A DNA stretch of 64,000 bases from an uncultured Faecalibacterium sp. (GTDB taxonomy: Bacteria > Bacillota > Clostridia > Oscillospirales > Ruminococcaceae): positions 1-64,000 of the forward strand of contig CALFLK010000025.1 in assembly GCA_937880095.1 (NCBI GenBank), in the 5' to 3' direction. Below are positions 1 through 8,515 of the stretch, piece by piece (positions within the stretch are counted from its first letter, which is position 1; the number at the start of each line of letters is the position of its first letter). Below the pieces are notes generated by a model. It was not told the origin of the DNA. It worked only from the letters and a program-made list of their open reading frames with translations, and ran no database searches. The translations under genes and the position numbers were made by a program.

Positions 1-25
1 TTTTGTCGGGGCTTTTTGCATTGTT

Positions 26-688
26 TTATTCGTATTTGGATTCGTCGTCCGGGTCCAGCTCTCGCGCGGTACCTTCCAGCGTTACATTGCTGTCGGGCAT
101 GGAATCAAAGTTGGTCAGGTCCTCGATATCAGACAAAATCTCTGTGGTTGCTTCCTGGCATTTTCCAATCACGAAAGCGGTATAACCCATGCTCAGCAGG
201 TTCATAAAGCCTTCGATAATCAGGATGACACCAATACCCATGACCAGTGCCTGCACCGTAGCAAAGGGGTTAAACAGCACGACCAGACCCAGCACAACGC
301 TGATCATACCCATGCCAAAGATGCCCTTCCAGCTGGAAATACCAACACGACGCAGCTCCCATGCATTCTGCAACCGTACCACGCTGTCAAATACTACGAA
401 CAGACCAAATACCAGCGGCAGAGCCGTCAGGATGACGTCAGAGCGCAGCAGCAGGAACAAACCCAGACCCAGACTGATCAAGCCGGTAATCAGCGTCAGC
501 GGCGCGAAAAACAGCCGCTCTCGTGCCACAAAGAAACGCACTAACTGGAACACACCGGTACCTGCTACCAGACCGCCGATCAGGATGCAAATGGCACCCA
601 GAACCATTTCCGGCCAGAACAGCAGCACCAAACCCAAAACCACATACAATGCACTCAGCAGGATCATATTCCACTTCAGTTTTTTCAT
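26..688 (-). CDS. DUF308 (HdeD-like) membrane protein
   Basis: 220 residues with about six hydrophobic helices in three hairpin pairs, beginning with a Lys-rich cytoplasmic MKKLKWN start, which is the arrangement of the DUF308/HdeD family. The family is poorly characterised; HdeD is linked to acid tolerance in enterobacteria, but no such role can be inferred here. The last 45 residues after the final helix are hydrophilic and acidic (many Asp and Glu) and would lie in the cytoplasm. AGAAGG lies about 6 bases before the ATG. The gene is followed by the window edge, so its downstream partner is unknown. Family is fairly certain; function is not known. Confidence 0.8.
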   Translation of the reverse strand: MKKLKWNMILLSALYVVLGLVLLFWPEMVLGAICILIGGLVAGTGVFQLVRFFVARERLFFAPLTLITGLISLGLGLFLLLRSDVILTALPLVFGLFVVFDSVVRLQNAWELRRVGISSWKGIFGMGMISVVLGLVVLFNPFATVQALVMGIGVILIIEGFMNLLSMGYTAFVIGKCQEATTEILSDIEDLTNFDSMPDSNVTLEGTARELDPDDESKYE

Positions 689-735
689 GGGGAACCTTCT
701 TTCTCAATCGGTAAACTTTGTTGTTTCGATTGCTT

Positions 736-2106
736 TTACGGTTTTTCTTCTTCCAGCATGGGATGCAAAATCTGTTTCCAAACAATACCAAGGCACAGCA
801 GACCCACCGCTACGCCTGCGGCTTCTGCAATGGGGAATGCCCACCAAACCAACTCCAGATGTCCGGTCTTAGACAGCAGCCAGCCCATCGGCAGCAGCAC
901 CAGAATCTGACGGCCCAAAGACATATACAAGCTATACATACCCCGACCCAGCGCCTGATATACCGAGCAGAACACAATCGCAATGGCTGCCAAGGGGAAA
1001 CTCCAGGAAATGGTGCGCAGTGCAACCGTACCGATTCCCAGCATCTGCTCGCTCGCATCAAACAACAGCAGCAGCTTATCCGGAATCAGCTGGAAAGATA
1101 CCAGACCCATCGTCAAAATAAAGATGGCGATACCCATGGACCAGTAAACGGTTTGAATCACACGGCGAGGCTTGCGTGCGCCGTAGTTGTAGCTGACGAT
1201 CGGCACCATACCATTGTTCAGGCCAAACACCGGCATAAAAGAGAAGCTCTGCAGTTTGAAGTAAATGCCAAACACTGCCACGGCCGTAGCAGAAAAGCCC
1301 ATCAGAATCTTGTTAAAGCCATATACCATTACGCTGCCCACGCACTGCATGGCAATGCTGGGCGCGCCGACCGCATAAATGCGAGAAATCGCGTTCATAT
1401 TCGGGCGGAAACGCTTCAGACTGATTTTCAGCTCCGGCGTTTTACGCAGGCAGAGATATAAGCCCAGCAATGCACCCACCATCTGACCGATGACAGTTGC
1501 GATTGCTGCACCACGCACACCGGACAATGCTTCGCCACAATAACCGAAAATAAAAATGGGGTCCAGAATGATATTCGTAATGGCACCCGCAGCCTGACAA
1601 ATCATTGCATACTGCGTGCGTCCAGTGGAACCCAGGATTTTCTCAAACATACAGGACAGGAACAATCCCGGACCGAATACGCAGCAGATAAACATATACT
1701 CTATGCCGCCCTGGTAAATCACCGGGTCATTGGTCTGTGTACCGAAATACAGAGGCAGTAAAAACAAACCAATGAGCAAAAATACCAGCCAGCTGCAAAC
1801 CGCCAGAAAAATACCGTTATCTGCGGCACGATTGGCGCTATGGATATCTTTTTCGCCCAGCGATTTACTCAGCATCGCATTGACACCGACACCTGTACCG
1901 ACTGCCACAGCGATCATCATGTTCTGCAGCGCAAATGCCAGCGAAACGCTGGTCAGTGCCGCTTCGCTGACACGGGAAACGAACACGCTGTCGACCACGT
2001 TATAGAGTGCCTGAATCAACATCGATACCATCATCGGCACACTCAGCTTGATCAGCAAAGGTGCCACCGGCATCGTACCCATTATATTCTCGTTTTTTTC
2101 TTCCAT
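736..2106 (-). CDS. MATE family multidrug/Na+ efflux transporter
   Basis: 456 residues, the normal length for a MATE transporter, with twelve predicted membrane helices in two homologous halves. The first half starts with a typical LIKLSVPMMVSMLIQALYNVVD helix region, and there are recurrent polar GxG and P residues inside helices. MATE proteins export cationic drugs, dyes or metabolites by Na+ or H+ antiport. The substrate cannot be read from sequence. The GAGGGAAGT ribosome site directly precedes the ATG. It lies downstream of a cytidylate-kinase-like gene on the same strand but behind that gene's terminator, so it is probably a separate transcript. Confidence 0.92.
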   Translation of the reverse strand: MEEKNENIMGTMPVAPLLIKLSVPMMVSMLIQALYNVVDSVFVSRVSEAALTSVSLAFALQNMMIAVAVGTGVGVNAMLSKSLGEKDIHSANRAADNGIFLAVCSWLVFLLIGLFLLPLYFGTQTNDPVIYQGGIEYMFICCVFGPGLFLSCMFEKILGSTGRTQYAMICQAAGAITNIILDPIFIFGYCGEALSGVRGAAIATVIGQMVGALLGLYLCLRKTPELKISLKRFRPNMNAISRIYAVGAPSIAMQCVGSVMVYGFNKILMGFSATAVAVFGIYFKLQSFSFMPVFGLNNGMVPIVSYNYGARKPRRVIQTVYWSMGIAIFILTMGLVSFQLIPDKLLLLFDASEQMLGIGTVALRTISWSFPLAAIAIVFCSVYQALGRGMYSLYMSLGRQILVLLPMGWLLSKTGHLELVWWAFPIAEAAGVAVGLLCLGIVWKQILHPMLEEEKP

Positions 2107-2156
2107 ACTTCCCTCGTTTTACTCTTTTACCATAAACCATCTATTGCGAACACTGC

Positions 2157-2188
2157 AAAAACGCCCTGCAGGACTCCCACAGGGCGCA
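2157..2188 (-). terminator. Intrinsic terminator of the cytidylate-kinase-like gene
   Basis: On the minus strand CGCCCTG and CAGGGCG form a 7-bp stem with an 11-base loop followed by TTTTT. It lies 40-70 bases after the stop of the 2226-2834 gene. Confidence 0.75.
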
Positions 2189-2225
2189 ATACAATTATAA
2201 TAGATTTGCCCTTCCGTTACAACGG

Positions 2226-2834
2226 TTACAGACTCTTTTCCTTTGCGCGCACCGCATCCAGAATCAACTGAACACAGGTATCTTCGCCCAGTGCTGCATT
2301 CAGGGTGAGGTCATAGTTATGTGCATCGCCCCAGCGATTCTGAGTGTAATAATTATAGTACTGCGCACGCTTTTTGTCTTCCTTGCGGATGCGTTCTTCC
2401 AGCTCCTTATCGGAAATGTTCTGTGTCTGCTCCACACGACCACGCAGCGCATACTGTCTGCGGTACTCCATGGGTGCATACATAAATACGCTCAGCACAT
2501 TATCCCGCTCACGCAGCACATAGTCACCGCTGCGGCCCAGCACAACACAGGGACCTTCTTCGGCCAATTCCTTGATGATGCGGGACTCCAGAATGAACAC
2601 CTGATCTGCCAGCGGCAATTCGTTGCCGATGGTGTACATATTATACAGCAGGCTGTGGGTGTGCTGCTTTTCGCTTGCAGCGATTGCTTCTTCGGACAGA
2701 CCGGACTTTTTAGCCGCCAGCGTAATCAATTCCTTATCATACAACTTGACGCCCAGCTCCTGCGCTACGCGCTCTGCCACTTCCTTACCGCCTGTGCAAA
2801 ATTCACGTCCAATGGTAACAATACAACGTTTCAT
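2226..2834 (-). CDS. Cytidylate kinase-like P-loop protein
   Basis: 202 residues. It opens with a P-loop-like segment, TIGREFCTGGKEVAERVA, in which the usual GSGG is CTGG followed by Lys. It continues with YDKELI and a VVLGRSGDYVLRE segment that matches the cytidylate-kinase-like family common in Clostridia. True CMP kinases phosphorylate CMP/dCMP, but members of this family are not proven to do so, and the canonical Cmk CMP-binding insert is not obvious. The strong AAAGGAG is 9 bases before the ATG. It follows the C39-like gene by 78 bases on the same strand, so the two may be cotranscribed. Confidence 0.8.
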   Translation of the reverse strand: MKRCIVTIGREFCTGGKEVAERVAQELGVKLYDKELITLAAKKSGLSEEAIAASEKQHTHSLLYNMYTIGNELPLADQVFILESRIIKELAEEGPCVVLGRSGDYVLRERDNVLSVFMYAPMEYRRQYALRGRVEQTQNISDKELEERIRKEDKKRAQYYNYYTQNRWGDAHNYDLTLNAALGEDTCVQLILDAVRAKEKSL

Positions 2835-2912
2835 AGATGTTACTCCTTTCTATCCTACACAGTGGGGGGCTTTCGCCTTCCGCCGTATTTTCCCTGAATC
2901 AGATTTTCTATA

Positions 2913-4229
2913 TCATCCATTTTGCAGCTGCAGCTCTGCCACACGAAGGATTCCGGCGGCATCTACTGCAAAAATCGTATAACGCGCACCGGGCTGACAC
3001 ATGGTCTGCGGCAATCGAATGCCGCCGTTTTCGGTACGTTCGATCCGGAAAAACTTCCGCCCTGCGGTCGTCGCACTGACCGGACCGCCGCGGGGCGATG
3101 CTGCCAGCCAGCCGGAAAAATCTTCCGGCAAAGGCATCGGATCGCCGTGAAATACAAAATCCCATGTACGGGCTTCCTCGCCGGGTTTCAGGCTGCAGGT
3201 AAACCGCAAGGGACGACAGCATTCTGTCTCGCGAGAACCCGCACGCAAAACCAGTACACGACCGGTCGCTCTGCGGTTGAATTCTTCCACATCCATCGTG
3301 CGTGCCACCGCACCCCGCGGGGCAAACGGGTCATTCAGCAGCACATAATCCGCGTGAACGGTTTCGTCATATCCGAAACCACGCAACCCCATCCAAACCG
3401 GGTTATTTTCCCGAACCAGCGCGCCATCCAGTTCTACCGCAAGGGCATTGCCCTGCCGAACCTCGCCGCGCAATTCTTTCACGTCCATCCATGCCTGATA
3501 GCATTCACAGCCCATACAGCCGGCAGCCGCAGCAGCATACGCAGCATTGCGGCAATCCGCTGTTGCGCCGTCTGCCATAATGTAGGCAATTTCTTCCGGC
3601 AGGACGTCGTTTCCGTATTGATTCATCAACGCAGCCAGTTCCAGCGGCAAATCCATACTGGAACCAAAACTGGGGTCATGGGTGCGAATATTATATTCCG
3701 GCAGATAAACCTTTCGGTTCAAGGGTTTTCCGTTTTTCCGGTTCCACTGTACGGGGCGCACCGACGCCGCCAAAAGCCGTACACTGGGGGTGATTTCTTC
3801 TTTATCCGTATATAGAAAAACACGCATCTGCAGCGCTGTTGCGCCGCCCGACACCGCTATGGTAACGGTATCTCCTGCGATAAATATCATTGGGTCATCG
3901 CTGGCAGCATCGGCGTCCCGCACACTGCATCGGGGATAGTCGGGGCTCCATTTGCCAAAGCTCTTCCAGCCAGACCATTTACCGCCCGCCCAAACACGGC
4001 ACTGTGTTTCCACAACGGTACCCGCCGGGGTATGCGCGTTCCAACTCACGTTCAAGCTGCAAAAGGGAGGCAGTGAAAACTCCGGGCTGGTATAACATCC
4101 ATACAGCACATGCTGTCCGCCTACGTCGTCAAGAATGATGGCACCATCCTGTAATGTTACATTATCCAGTGCCCCTCGGGAAAACCGATCTGCACCATAC
4201 AGGGTAATCGTTCGTTTCTGTTCCATCAT
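2913..4229 (-). CDS. C39-like protein lacking the catalytic cysteine
   Basis: 438 residues from ATG 4229, preceded by GGAG at a good distance; a start further upstream has no ribosome site. Residues 1-165 look beta-rich and unassigned. Residues 175-350 resemble the clostridial peptidase-C39-like fold: an N-terminal helix ending in NQYG, a DCRNAAYAAAAAGC helix, a YQAW segment, an aligned WMGLRGFGY strand, and DYVLLNDPFAPRG with the conserved Asp-Pro. The position that normally carries the nucleophile (Cys before a helix ending in YG) reads FGSSMDLPLELAALMNQYG, so Cys is replaced by Ser. There is no signal peptide. I infer a non-peptidase or altered role, perhaps peptide binding. Family call is moderate. 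Confidence 0.6.
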   Translation of the reverse strand: MMEQKRTITLYGADRFSRGALDNVTLQDGAIILDDVGGQHVLYGCYTSPEFSLPPFCSLNVSWNAHTPAGTVVETQCRVWAGGKWSGWKSFGKWSPDYPRCSVRDADAASDDPMIFIAGDTVTIAVSGGATALQMRVFLYTDKEEITPSVRLLAASVRPVQWNRKNGKPLNRKVYLPEYNIRTHDPSFGSSMDLPLELAALMNQYGNDVLPEEIAYIMADGATADCRNAAYAAAAAGCMGCECYQAWMDVKELRGEVRQGNALAVELDGALVRENNPVWMGLRGFGYDETVHADYVLLNDPFAPRGAVARTMDVEEFNRRATGRVLVLRAGSRETECCRPLRFTCSLKPGEEARTWDFVFHGDPMPLPEDFSGWLAASPRGGPVSATTAGRKFFRIERTENGGIRLPQTMCQPGARYTIFAVDAAGILRVAELQLQNG

Positions 4230-4374
4230 GCTCCGCTCCGCTTTTTTGTTTGCCTTTACTATACCTTTTACCAGTGATTTTGGCAAGCGTTATTCCGCCA
4301 GATATGCTTTCTTTTTTTTAGGAATCATGCTACACTGTAAAATACAAAAAACCGTCTGCAAAAGGAGAACAGCC

Positions 4375-4542
4375 ATGCGTTTTCGCCCTGCTAAAAATCA
4401 GCCTGCTGCGCTGCGCCGGGTCCGTCAGCCTGCGGTTTCTCAGCCGCAGCCGACCGCTGCTCCGCCGCAAATGGACAATCCTTATACGCGGTATTATACC
4501 GCACCCCGCACATTGGAAACTCTATTTCATAAACAGCAGTAA
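4375..4542 (+). CDS. Small basic, Pro/Gln-rich hypothetical protein
   Basis: 55 residues, starting at ATG 4375 with AAAGGAG 7 bases upstream and an extended -10 element (TGCTACACT, 4329-4336) before it. The protein is rich in Arg, Pro, Gln and Ala, with a C-terminal NPYTRYYTAPRTLETLFHKQQ-type tail containing aromatic residues. There is no membrane segment or known domain. It is closed by its own terminator. I do not recognise it; the promoter, ribosome site and terminator make a real small gene likely. Confidence 0.6.
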   Translation: MRFRPAKNQPAALRRVRQPAVSQPQPTAAPPQMDNPYTRYYTAPRTLETLFHKQQ

Positions 4543-4550
4543 TTTTTCAA

Positions 4551-4590
4551 AGCGTCCCGCCGACTTCTGCGGGTCGCTTTTCTTTTTTTT
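4551..4590 (+). terminator. Intrinsic terminator after the small basic protein
   Basis: AGCGTCCCGC and GCGGGTCGCT form a 10-bp stem with one T-T mismatch and an 8-base loop, followed by a long T tract. Confidence 0.8.
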
Positions 4591-4605
4591 GCAGGGTTTG
4601 TTTCG

Positions 4606-4634
4606 TTGTCACATCATCCCGTTTATGGTATAGT
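4606..4634 (+). promoter_or_regulatory. Sigma-A-type promoter of the aro operon
   Basis: TTGTCA, 17 bases, TATAGT, with a TG one base before the -10. It lies 35 bases before the pheA start. No attenuator or T-box fits between promoter and start. Confidence 0.75.
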
Positions 4635-4668
4635 TAAAACAGAAACACTCAGAAAGGAGCCTCCCCCC

Positions 4669-5730
4669 ATGAATTCGCTGGAACAGGCACGCCAGACCAT
4701 TGATGATATCGACCGGCAAATGGCATCGCTCTTTGAAAAGCGTATGGACGCGGTAAAAATCGTCGCGGATTACAAGCGAAAAAGCAACAAACCGATTTTG
4801 GACAAAAAGCGCGAAGAACTCGTGATACAAAAAAATCTGAAACACATCCAAAACCCGCAATACGCGCCTTTTTATACCGACTATATGCATCATACCATGG
4901 CGCTTTCCCGCCAGTTTCAGGCGCAGCTTTTGGGGCACGATTATATCGGCTATCCTGAGTTGGTTGCACACCATGCCTGTGCTGCACTGAAAGTCCTGTT
5001 TCCACATGGTGTAGCGCAGCAATACGCCACACGCAAGGACATATTTGCTGCGGTTGCCAGCCATGAGATCAGCGCGGGTCTGATTCCGGTAGAGGAAGGC
5101 TCTCCGCTGGAGGCTTCTGAAATTTTGGATTTATGCTTTCACCATAAAGTATATATCCAGTCTTTTTATAAGATGCCGCTTTCCCACAGCCTGCTTGCCC
5201 TGCCCGGCAGTAATCTGTGGGACCTTCACTCGGTCTACTGCCATCCCCAAACCATTCGGCAAAACCAGACTTTTCTGGACAATCTGAATCTGACCGCATT
5301 TCCCACCACCAGTGACACCCAGGCTGCCCAGATGGTCGCACAAAGCAACGACCGCAGCATCGCTGCATTGGCAACACCGCTGGATGCGGAAAATTATGGT
5401 CTGACGGAACTTGCCAAGGATATTCGTCCCAGCGGCAACAGCACCATTAAATTTCTGGTGCTGACCTCTCGCTGCCCCACCGACGGCAACCGTTTCAGTC
5501 TGTTTTTCACACTGGACGAGCAGGTTGGCAAACTGGCGCCGGTAATTGAGAAAATCGGAAAATGGGGCTTTGTTATGGATACCATCCAAAGCCATCCCAG
5601 ACCGGGTATGCCGTCCTCCTATTACTTTTATACCGAGCTAGTCGGTTCCTTCCAGCAGGCAGAAACTCTGGTTTCCGCTTTGCGCAATCTCTGCCAGACT
5701 GTTCGCATTCTGGCTGTTTATCACCGTTAA
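4669..5730 (+). CDS. pheA: Chorismate mutase fused to a divergent prephenate dehydratase-like domain
   Basis: 353 residues from ATG 4669 (AAAGGAG upstream). Residues 1-90 are an AroQ-class chorismate mutase, converting chorismate to prephenate, with its Arg, Lys, Asp and Arg-Glu active-site pattern intact (RQTIDDID, KRMDAVKIVADYK, PILDKKREEL). Residues 95-265 match prephenate dehydratase in length and layout, but hallmark residues differ. The PIENS-type motif reads PVEEGSP, the TRF motif that carries the catalytic Thr reads IKF within NSTIKFLVL, and a Ser-His-Pro-Gln motif reads CHPQ. The C-terminal ACT domain (270-353) has QSHP in place of the Phe-binding ESRP. It heads the aro operon and ends 17 bases before aroB. 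Mutase activity is likely; dehydratase activity and Phe feedback are doubtful. Confidence 0.8.
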   Translation: MNSLEQARQTIDDIDRQMASLFEKRMDAVKIVADYKRKSNKPILDKKREELVIQKNLKHIQNPQYAPFYTDYMHHTMALSRQFQAQLLGHDYIGYPELVAHHACAALKVLFPHGVAQQYATRKDIFAAVASHEISAGLIPVEEGSPLEASEILDLCFHHKVYIQSFYKMPLSHSLLALPGSNLWDLHSVYCHPQTIRQNQTFLDNLNLTAFPTTSDTQAAQMVAQSNDRSIAALATPLDAENYGLTELAKDIRPSGNSTIKFLVLTSRCPTDGNRFSLFFTLDEQVGKLAPVIEKIGKWGFVMDTIQSHPRPGMPSSYYFYTELVGSFQQAETLVSALRNLCQTVRILAVYHR

Positions 5731-5747
5731 GAAAGGGATGACTTTCC

Positions 5748-6782
5748 ATGAAGTTTACGGTCAATCTGGATGTTCACAGCGATGTACACAGCTATGACGT
5801 CATCTTAAAGCGTGGCTGTCTGCAAAACGCCTATCAGTTTATTCATATGGGGCGCAAGGTCGCCGTCATTACCGACACCGGTGTACCGGCACACTATGCC
5901 CAGCAGATTGCTGACCAGTGCTGTGAATACCGTATCATTACCGTAAAGCAGGGGGAAAGCAGCAAATCTCTTTCTGCGCTGGAAAACATCCTGCAACAAA
6001 TGCTGGATTTCGGCATGAGCAAACAGGATTTGGTCGTTGCTGTAGGCGGCGGTATGGTCGGCAATCTGGCAGGCTTGGCAGCTTCGCTGTATTTGCAGGG
6101 AATCGATTTTGTCAACTGCCCCACTACTACCCTTGCCATGGTAAATCGCGCCATCGGCGGTTCGGTGTCTGTCAATCTGGGACACACCCGCAATGTTGTC
6201 GGCGCAATTTATCGCCCCAAGCTGGTATTGGTTGACCCCGATACCCTCGCCACGTTGCCCCGCCGCCATTACATCAACGGCTTAGCGGAAGCGCTCAAGC
6301 AGGCACTGTGCTTTGACCCCGCACTGTTTGACCTGTTGGAAAACGGGGATGTGGATGTCGACATTGAATCCATTCTGCTGCGATGCCTGACCATCCGCAA
6401 GGGTCTGGCTGAACAGGAACGCTCCCAGCCGGGTATCAGCTGCGCACTGCAATTTGGTCACACGCTGGGCGACGCCATCGAAGCTGTTAAGGGTAACTGG
6501 GGTCGGCGCACTGCTGGGCTGTATCATGGCGAATGTGTTGCGCTGGGTATGCTGCCCATGATTGAAAACAAAGCACTGCAAAAGCGCACCCGTGCCACCA
6601 TGCGTCGGCTGGGTCTGCCGACCCGCTGTGCTTATGATAAAGATACGGTCCTGTCCGAGATGCTGCGTCTGCACGCACCGCAGCAGGGTCAGTTTACTGT
6701 GATTCGTGTTCCGGGGTTAGGCTGCTGGCGCGCGGACGCCGTCAGCGAAAACGACCTGCGGGACCTTGTATATAACAAGTAA
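5748..6782 (+). CDS. aroB: 3-dehydroquinate synthase family protein, divergent active site
   Basis: 344 residues, normal for AroB, which makes 3-dehydroquinate from DAHP using NAD+ and a divalent metal. The NAD-binding GGGMVGNLAGLAA motif is present. The metal ligands Glu (GLAEALK), His (FGHTLG) and His (YHGECVALGM) are all kept. In Aspergillus AROM numbering, however, five other active-site positions differ: Arg130 is Gln (YLQGIDF), Asp146 is Asn and Lys152 is Ser (VNRAIGGS), Lys161 is Arg (TRN), and His275 is Asp (LGDAIE). The fold is certain; standard activity is uncertain. Second gene of the aro operon, 34 bases before aroC. Confidence 0.85.
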   Translation: MKFTVNLDVHSDVHSYDVILKRGCLQNAYQFIHMGRKVAVITDTGVPAHYAQQIADQCCEYRIITVKQGESSKSLSALENILQQMLDFGMSKQDLVVAVGGGMVGNLAGLAASLYLQGIDFVNCPTTTLAMVNRAIGGSVSVNLGHTRNVVGAIYRPKLVLVDPDTLATLPRRHYINGLAEALKQALCFDPALFDLLENGDVDVDIESILLRCLTIRKGLAEQERSQPGISCALQFGHTLGDAIEAVKGNWGRRTAGLYHGECVALGMLPMIENKALQKRTRATMRRLGLPTRCAYDKDTVLSEMLRLHAPQQGQFTVIRVPGLGCWRADAVSENDLRDLVYNK

Positions 6783-6816
6783 CTGTCTGCATACATGAGA
6801 AAGGAGGTGCCATCCT

Positions 6817-7944
6817 GTGAAAAACACATTCGGCAGCAACGTCTGCCTGACTATTTTCGGCGAAAGTCATGGTCCTGCCGTGGGTGCTGTGCTGGATGGT
6901 TTACCTGCTGGGCTGCCGGTAGAGGAATCCTTTCTCGCTTCGTGTATGGATAAGCGGCGTGCGCGTGGGGATGGGCTTTCCACTGCACGCACCGAAGCGG
7001 ATATCGTCCACATTTTATCCGGTGTCTATCACGGGCGCACTACCGGCACCCCCATTACACTGGAAATCCAAAATCAAAACACCCGCTCTGCCGACTATGA
7101 AAAAACAGCCCAGCTGCTGCGCCCCGGTCATGCAGATTACACTGCTTACGCCAAATATCACGGCTGGCAGGATGCGCGGGGTGGCGGGCATTTTTCCGGC
7201 AGAATCACAACCGGATTAACCGCCGCCGGAGCGATTTGCCTTTCCGCATTACAGGCAAAGGGCATTTTTATTGCTACCCATTTATACCGCTGTGCCGGTA
7301 TCGCGGATACACCTTTTTCTGGGGATGTTCCCCAGCAGCTGGCGCAGCAGGTACAACAGGTTCAGCAGTGTACTGGATTTCCGCTCATTGACCCTTCTGT
7401 TGAAGCTGCCATGCAAAGCGAAATCCGCAAAGCAGGCGCAGAAGGCGACAGTACCGGCGGCATTTTAGAAACCGCAATCATCAGTCTGCCTGCCGGTGTA
7501 GGCGAGCCGTTCTTTGACAGTGTGGAAAGCTCACTTGCTCATATGACACTTTCCATTCCTGCCGTCAAAGGCATTGAATTTGGTTCGGGCTTTGCGTTTG
7601 CCGATCTGCTGGGCAGTCAGGCAAATGACACCTTGCGCTGGGAAAATGACCACGCTGTTTTCGCCACCAATCACAACGGCGGTATCAACGGCGGTATTAC
7701 CAACGGAATGCCCATTCTGTTCCGCACGGCAATCAAACCAACGCCCAGCATTTTCAAACCACAGCAAACCATTTCCTGGCCCGATGGCGGCAATGCAGAT
7801 TTGCAGCTTCAGGGTCGGCACGACCCTTGTATCGCACCACGCGCCGCGATTGTGCAAACCTGCGCTGCGGCTGTCGCAGTATGCGATTTGCTTTGTGCCT
7901 GGAACGGCTCCCAGTGGCTTCGTCCAGACGCATCTATTCTATAA
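6817..7944 (+). CDS. aroC: Chorismate synthase
   Basis: 375 residues with a GTG start at 6817, set by AAAGGAGGTG 7 bases upstream. It converts EPSP to chorismate using reduced FMN. All signature blocks are visible: NTFGSNVCLTIFGESHGPAVGA, RPGHADYT, ARGGGHFSGR, GDSTGG, PAVKGIEFGSGF, NGGINGGITNG and GRHDPC. The RGGGHFSGR form, instead of RGGGRSSAR, is common in clostridial AroC and I do not regard it as a defect. It sits between aroB and aroQ, 16 bases before the latter. Confidence 0.96.
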   Translation: MKNTFGSNVCLTIFGESHGPAVGAVLDGLPAGLPVEESFLASCMDKRRARGDGLSTARTEADIVHILSGVYHGRTTGTPITLEIQNQNTRSADYEKTAQLLRPGHADYTAYAKYHGWQDARGGGHFSGRITTGLTAAGAICLSALQAKGIFIATHLYRCAGIADTPFSGDVPQQLAQQVQQVQQCTGFPLIDPSVEAAMQSEIRKAGAEGDSTGGILETAIISLPAGVGEPFFDSVESSLAHMTLSIPAVKGIEFGSGFAFADLLGSQANDTLRWENDHAVFATNHNGGINGGITNGMPILFRTAIKPTPSIFKPQQTISWPDGGNADLQLQGRHDPCIAPRAAIVQTCAAAVAVCDLLCAWNGSQWLRPDASIL

Positions 7945-7960
7945 ATGAAGGCGGATATCT

Positions 7961-8425
7961 ATGCGATTTGTTGTAATCAATGGACCCAATCTGAACATCA
8001 CAGAATTCACCGAAAAGAATCACACCGCCACACTGGACTATAACCAGATGGTAGAATTCGTGTACCAGTGCTGCTTGCAGCTGGGCATTGAAACCGAATT
8101 TTATCAATCCAACCACGAGGGCGACCTGATTGACGAGATTCAAACCGTACAGGGTCGCGCGGATGGCATCATCATCAATTCCGGCGGTTACGCACAGTCC
8201 AGCGTCGCTATTCTGGATGCGCTGCGGATGGCTGGCGTGCCTGCGGTGGAAGTGGTTTTGCAGGATAACACCGAGCAGGAACCCTTCCGCAAGCAGGATT
8301 TTACTGCGCTTGGCTGTCAGGCTCGCTTTGTGGGCGAGGGCATTCAGGGCTATGTACACGCTGCCGCTTATCTGGCTGGATTTCTGCGCCTCGATGCACA
8401 GCCGGGCGCACATATCACCAGCTGA
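7961..8425 (+). CDS. aroQ: Type II 3-dehydroquinate dehydratase-like protein lacking catalytic Tyr and His
   Basis: 154 residues, the usual AroQ length. The fold markers are clear: VVINGPNLN at the start, QSNHEGDLIDEI, an IINSGGY loop, SVAILDAL and a C-terminal GIQGYVHAAAYL. The key residues, by M. tuberculosis numbering, are not. The flexible lid with Arg19 and Tyr24 (usually REP..YG) reads TEFTEKNHTATL. His81 of the THTSVA motif is Gln (AQSSVA), and His101 of the EVHLSN motif is Val (EVVLQDN). Asn12, Asn75 and Glu99 remain. It lies in the aro operon where dehydroquinase is expected, but the normal Tyr-based mechanism seems impossible. Confidence 0.82.
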   Translation: MRFVVINGPNLNITEFTEKNHTATLDYNQMVEFVYQCCLQLGIETEFYQSNHEGDLIDEIQTVQGRADGIIINSGGYAQSSVAILDALRMAGVPAVEVVLQDNTEQEPFRKQDFTALGCQARFVGEGIQGYVHAAAYLAGFLRLDAQPGAHITS

Positions 8426-8452
8426 TTTTTTCGAATTTGACACATTCCCGCT

Positions 8453-8493
8453 TTTGGCGGCGGTCTGACGCCGCCGCCAAACAGCGATTTTTT
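8453..8493 (+). terminator. Stem-loop with T run just before aroA (possible attenuator)
   Basis: TTTGGCGGCGG and CCGCCGCCAAA form a perfect 11-bp stem with a 7-base loop. A six-T run starts seven bases later and is followed at once by the aroA ribosome site. The gap makes it a poor terminator, so it may instead protect or tune the mRNA. Confidence 0.45.
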
Positions 8494-8515
8494 CTCCAGG
8501 AAAGGAGCTATCCCT

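Noticed and set aside
6817..7944. AroC active-site change RGGGRSSAR to RGGGHFSGR
   Set aside because: This form is widespread among clostridial chorismate synthases and the other motifs are intact, so it is not evidence of loss.
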